Origin: Candidatus Nitrosopumilus sp.
GTDB lineage: Archaea > Thermoproteota > Nitrososphaeria > Nitrososphaerales > Nitrosopumilaceae
Assembly (NCBI GenBank): GCA_022758935.1
Contig: JAEMQG010000193.1
Coordinates: forward strand, 1-6,577
Reading direction: 5' to 3'
DNA length: 6,577 nucleotides
Part shown: one piece after another, positions 5,377-6,577 of the stretch
Numbering within the stretch: the first letter of the stretch is position 1
Layout of the letters: each line of letters opens with the position of its first letter
Made by a program: the position numbers and the translations under genes
The notes under the pieces: generated by a model
Told to the model about the DNA's origin: nothing
Database searches by the model: none
Seen by the model: the letters and a program-made list of their open reading frames with translations, nothing else

Positions 5377-6324
5377 ATGAATTTTCAAATTAAAGAACCA
5401 ATTTTAGTCATAGGATTGGGCGGAGTAGGCTCAAAATTAGCACTTAGAGCCAAAGAGTCTCTAAATTCAGATTGCCTAATAATTAGCAATGATCAGAAAG
5501 ACATTCATTCAGATTGCAGTTCTATCAAGGTCTCTACAGGTTCAATTATCAATCCATCGGTTCAATTAATCAGAGGTTCAACATATGTAGTTGCAGACCA
5601 AATAAAATCAAAGATCTCAAATTATGCTACGATTGTTCTTATGGCAAATTTGGCAGGCAAAGCCGGTGCTGCAATATCACCAGTAGTTTCAGAAATTTGC
5701 AGAGAATCAGAAAAGGGCCTTATTTCATTCGCCATTATGCCATTCAAATATGAAAAAGACCGAATTTTTAATTCGGGTGTTTCACTAAAAAGAATAAAAA
5801 TGAATTCAGAGTGCACCATTGTTTTGGATAATGATTCACTTTTAGAAAGCAATCCAGATTTAAATCCAAATACATGTTATGGAATTGCAAATAATGCGAT
5901 AATGCATGTAGTTTGTTCCCTAGGTTCTTCAGAAATATCAACTCAAACAAATATTCTAACTACCAGCAAGGATGAGCAAAGCTTAGAAGAATCATTAAGA
6001 GATTCACTCAAAATGCTCTACGACGATGCACCAGCAGGTGCAGTAAAACGCTCAATGCTTTACATTGTTGGAGGAAGCAACATTCCTGTCGGCATTCTTA
6101 ATTCAATTACAAATCTGAGCAGTGGAATATTAGGTGAAAGTAATTATCAAGTGAATTCATCGTATTCTGAAGAATCTAAGGTAGTAATCCTATCTTCAAT
6201 TCAAGGAACAACAAAATTCGATAAATACGATCCACTAGGAATGATTCCAAAAGAGAACACACTTGATTGGGCACAACCAGATTGCAGTATTGATTGTAAA
6301 CTGGAATTATATCAATTAGAGTAA
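5377..6324 (+). CDS. Divergent FtsZ/tubulin-family protein with degenerate GTPase site
   Basis: The 315 residues follow the FtsZ order. The N-terminal strand and T1 loop are ILVIGLGGVGSKLALRAK (9-26), compared with the VGVGGGGSNAVNR type in FtsZ. The strand after it ends in IISNDQ (35-40). The segment at 86-131 (IVLMANLAGKAGAAISPVVSEI, then AIMPFKYEKDRIF) lines up with the FtsZ T4 loop, the following helix and the VTKPFSFEG strand. DNDSLLE (151-157) matches the NDRLLE-type segment, and LYIVGGSNI (228-236) the VNVTGG strand of the C-terminal domain. The T4 phosphate loop GGGTGTG is replaced by NLAGKAG. The T7 loop with its catalytic aspartates (NxDFxD type) is not recognisable around 190-210. 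The C-terminal tail that binds membrane anchors is missing. Divergent FtsZ homologues with altered signatures are known in Thaumarchaeota, which divide with Cdv proteins. The function is therefore unknown and GTP-driven polymerisation is doubtful. Confidence 0.85.
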   Translation: MNFQIKEPILVIGLGGVGSKLALRAKESLNSDCLIISNDQKDIHSDCSSIKVSTGSIINPSVQLIRGSTYVVADQIKSKISNYATIVLMANLAGKAGAAISPVVSEICRESEKGLISFAIMPFKYEKDRIFNSGVSLKRIKMNSECTIVLDNDSLLESNPDLNPNTCYGIANNAIMHVVCSLGSSEISTQTNILTTSKDEQSLEESLRDSLKMLYDDAPAGAVKRSMLYIVGGSNIPVGILNSITNLSSGILGESNYQVNSSYSEESKVVILSSIQGTTKFDKYDPLGMIPKENTLDWAQPDCSIDCKLELYQLE

Positions 6325-6329
6325 ACTAG

Positions 6330-6375
6330 ATTCATACTAATACCAAAAATAGTGTTTTTTATTTAGATTTTTTCT
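6330..6375. terminator. Shared T-rich terminator between convergent genes
   Basis: Only 34 bases separate the FtsZ-like stop from the stop of the minus-strand repeat protein. On the plus strand GTTTTTTATTTAGATTTTTTC follows the FtsZ-like gene, running into the end of the neighbour. On the minus strand CTATTTTTGG follows the repeat gene. The outer CTAA/TTAG and inner A/T runs can pair imperfectly. It probably ends both transcripts. Confidence 0.4.
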
Positions 6376-6577
6376 TTACGCCTTTAGATACTTCTTTCTT
6401 TACTTCTTTCTTTACTTCTTTCTTTACTTCTTTCTTTACTTCTTTAGATACGTCCTTTTCTACTTTGGCTGCATCCTTTTCTACTTTGGCTGCATCCTTT
6501 TCTACTTTGGATGCATCCTTTTCTACTTTGGATGCATCCTTTTCTACTTTGGCTGCATAGTATTCTACTTATGCTGC
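6359..6577 (-). CDS. C-terminal part of a lysine-rich heptad/tetrapeptide repeat protein, cut by the right edge
   Basis: On the minus strand, reading into the window from the right edge, the frame gives repeated A(A/S)KVEKD heptads. They are followed by VSK, four EVKK tetrapeptides, EVSK and the end GVKKKSK before TAA (6361-6359). The heptads have hydrophobic A and V at positions 1 and 4, spacing that suits an amphipathic helix or coiled coil; the rest is Lys/Glu/Asp. The C-terminal tail is strongly basic. I do not recognise the family. It resembles in style histone H1-like tails, LEA-like proteins or phasin-like helices, without proof of any. The start is outside the window. A TAA interrupts the frame at 6571-6569, just inside the edge, where the last repeat unit is also degraded. 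Below that stop there is no ATG, GTG or TTG start, so the protein must begin farther upstream. It converges on the FtsZ-like gene. Confidence 0.65.
6389..6448. repeat. 12-bp tandem repeat, 4 perfect copies plus a variant
   Basis: Four exact copies of TACTTCTTTCTT (6389-6436), then a fifth ending in AGA (6437-6448). On the minus strand each copy encodes EVKK in the repeat protein. The period is a multiple of three, so copy-number change keeps the frame. Confidence 0.95.
6455..6577. repeat. 21-bp tandem repeat, 5 nearly identical copies plus a degraded sixth at the edge
   Basis: Units begin at 6455, 6476, 6497, 6518 and 6539 and read CTTTTCTACTTTGG[C/A]TGCAT plus a final base. Units 1 and 2 are identical; units 3 and 4 are identical to each other and differ from 1 and 2 by one base. 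Unit 5 matches unit 1 except for its last base. The sixth, incomplete unit (6560-6577) differs at four positions. The array encodes the A(A/S)KVEKD heptads on the minus strand. Its identity implies recent expansion. Confidence 0.95.

Noticed and set aside
5514..5950. Small frames within the FtsZ-like gene (5514-5753 plus; 5622-5852 and 5768-5950 minus)
   Set aside because: They overlap the main frame, which keeps the FtsZ fold order across its whole length.
6389..6577. CRISPR array at the right edge
   Set aside because: The repeats are directly adjacent, 12 and 21 bp long, with no spacers, and they encode a regular peptide pattern.

Overview
The window looks like chromosomal DNA of an ammonia-oxidising archaeon (Thaumarchaeota/Nitrososphaerota, most likely a Nitrosopumilus/Nitrosarchaeum-type marine or estuarine lineage). 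This is an inference from four things. The DNA is AT-rich. There is a secreted two-domain NirK-type copper oxidase. There is a divergent FtsZ/tubulin-like protein with a ruined GTP-binding loop, as is known for this phylum. Archaeal TATA boxes sit about 27 nt before start codons, which implies leaderless transcripts. No mobile element, CRISPR array, tRNA or rRNA is visible.

Layout, left to right. Positions 2-148 (+) are an open frame entering from the left edge, probably the 3' end of an unidentified gene, and it overlaps the end of serA tail to tail. Positions 145-1077 (-) are a short D-3-phosphoglycerate dehydrogenase (serine synthesis). Positions 1149-2558 (-) are a NirK-type multicopper oxidase. 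It reads as one 469-codon frame broken by a single TAA at codon 208, between its two cupredoxin domains. Positions 2559-2669 are a divergent promoter region. Positions 2670-4031 (+) are a class II fumarase/aspartase-family lyase starting with TTG. It is followed after 3 nt by a MtaB/CDKAL1-type tRNA methylthiotransferase at 4035-5303 (+), a probable two-gene operon. Positions 5377-6324 (+) are the FtsZ-like protein, with its own promoter. Positions 6359-6577 (-), cut by the right edge, are the lysine-rich C-terminus of a repeat protein. It is built from 21-bp (heptad) and 12-bp (tetrapeptide) tandem repeats, runs toward the FtsZ-like gene, and also carries an in-frame TAA at the very edge.

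The genes are mostly core metabolism and information processing: serine synthesis, a lyase that fits the C4-acid part of the CO2-fixing 3-hydroxypropionate/4-hydroxybutyrate route, tRNA position-37 modification, and an extracytoplasmic copper enzyme tied to nitrogen metabolism. The points most worth a second look are the single nonsense codon in nirK, the FtsZ homologue that has lost both halves of the tubulin/FtsZ GTPase site, and the heptad/tetrapeptide repeat protein at the right edge.
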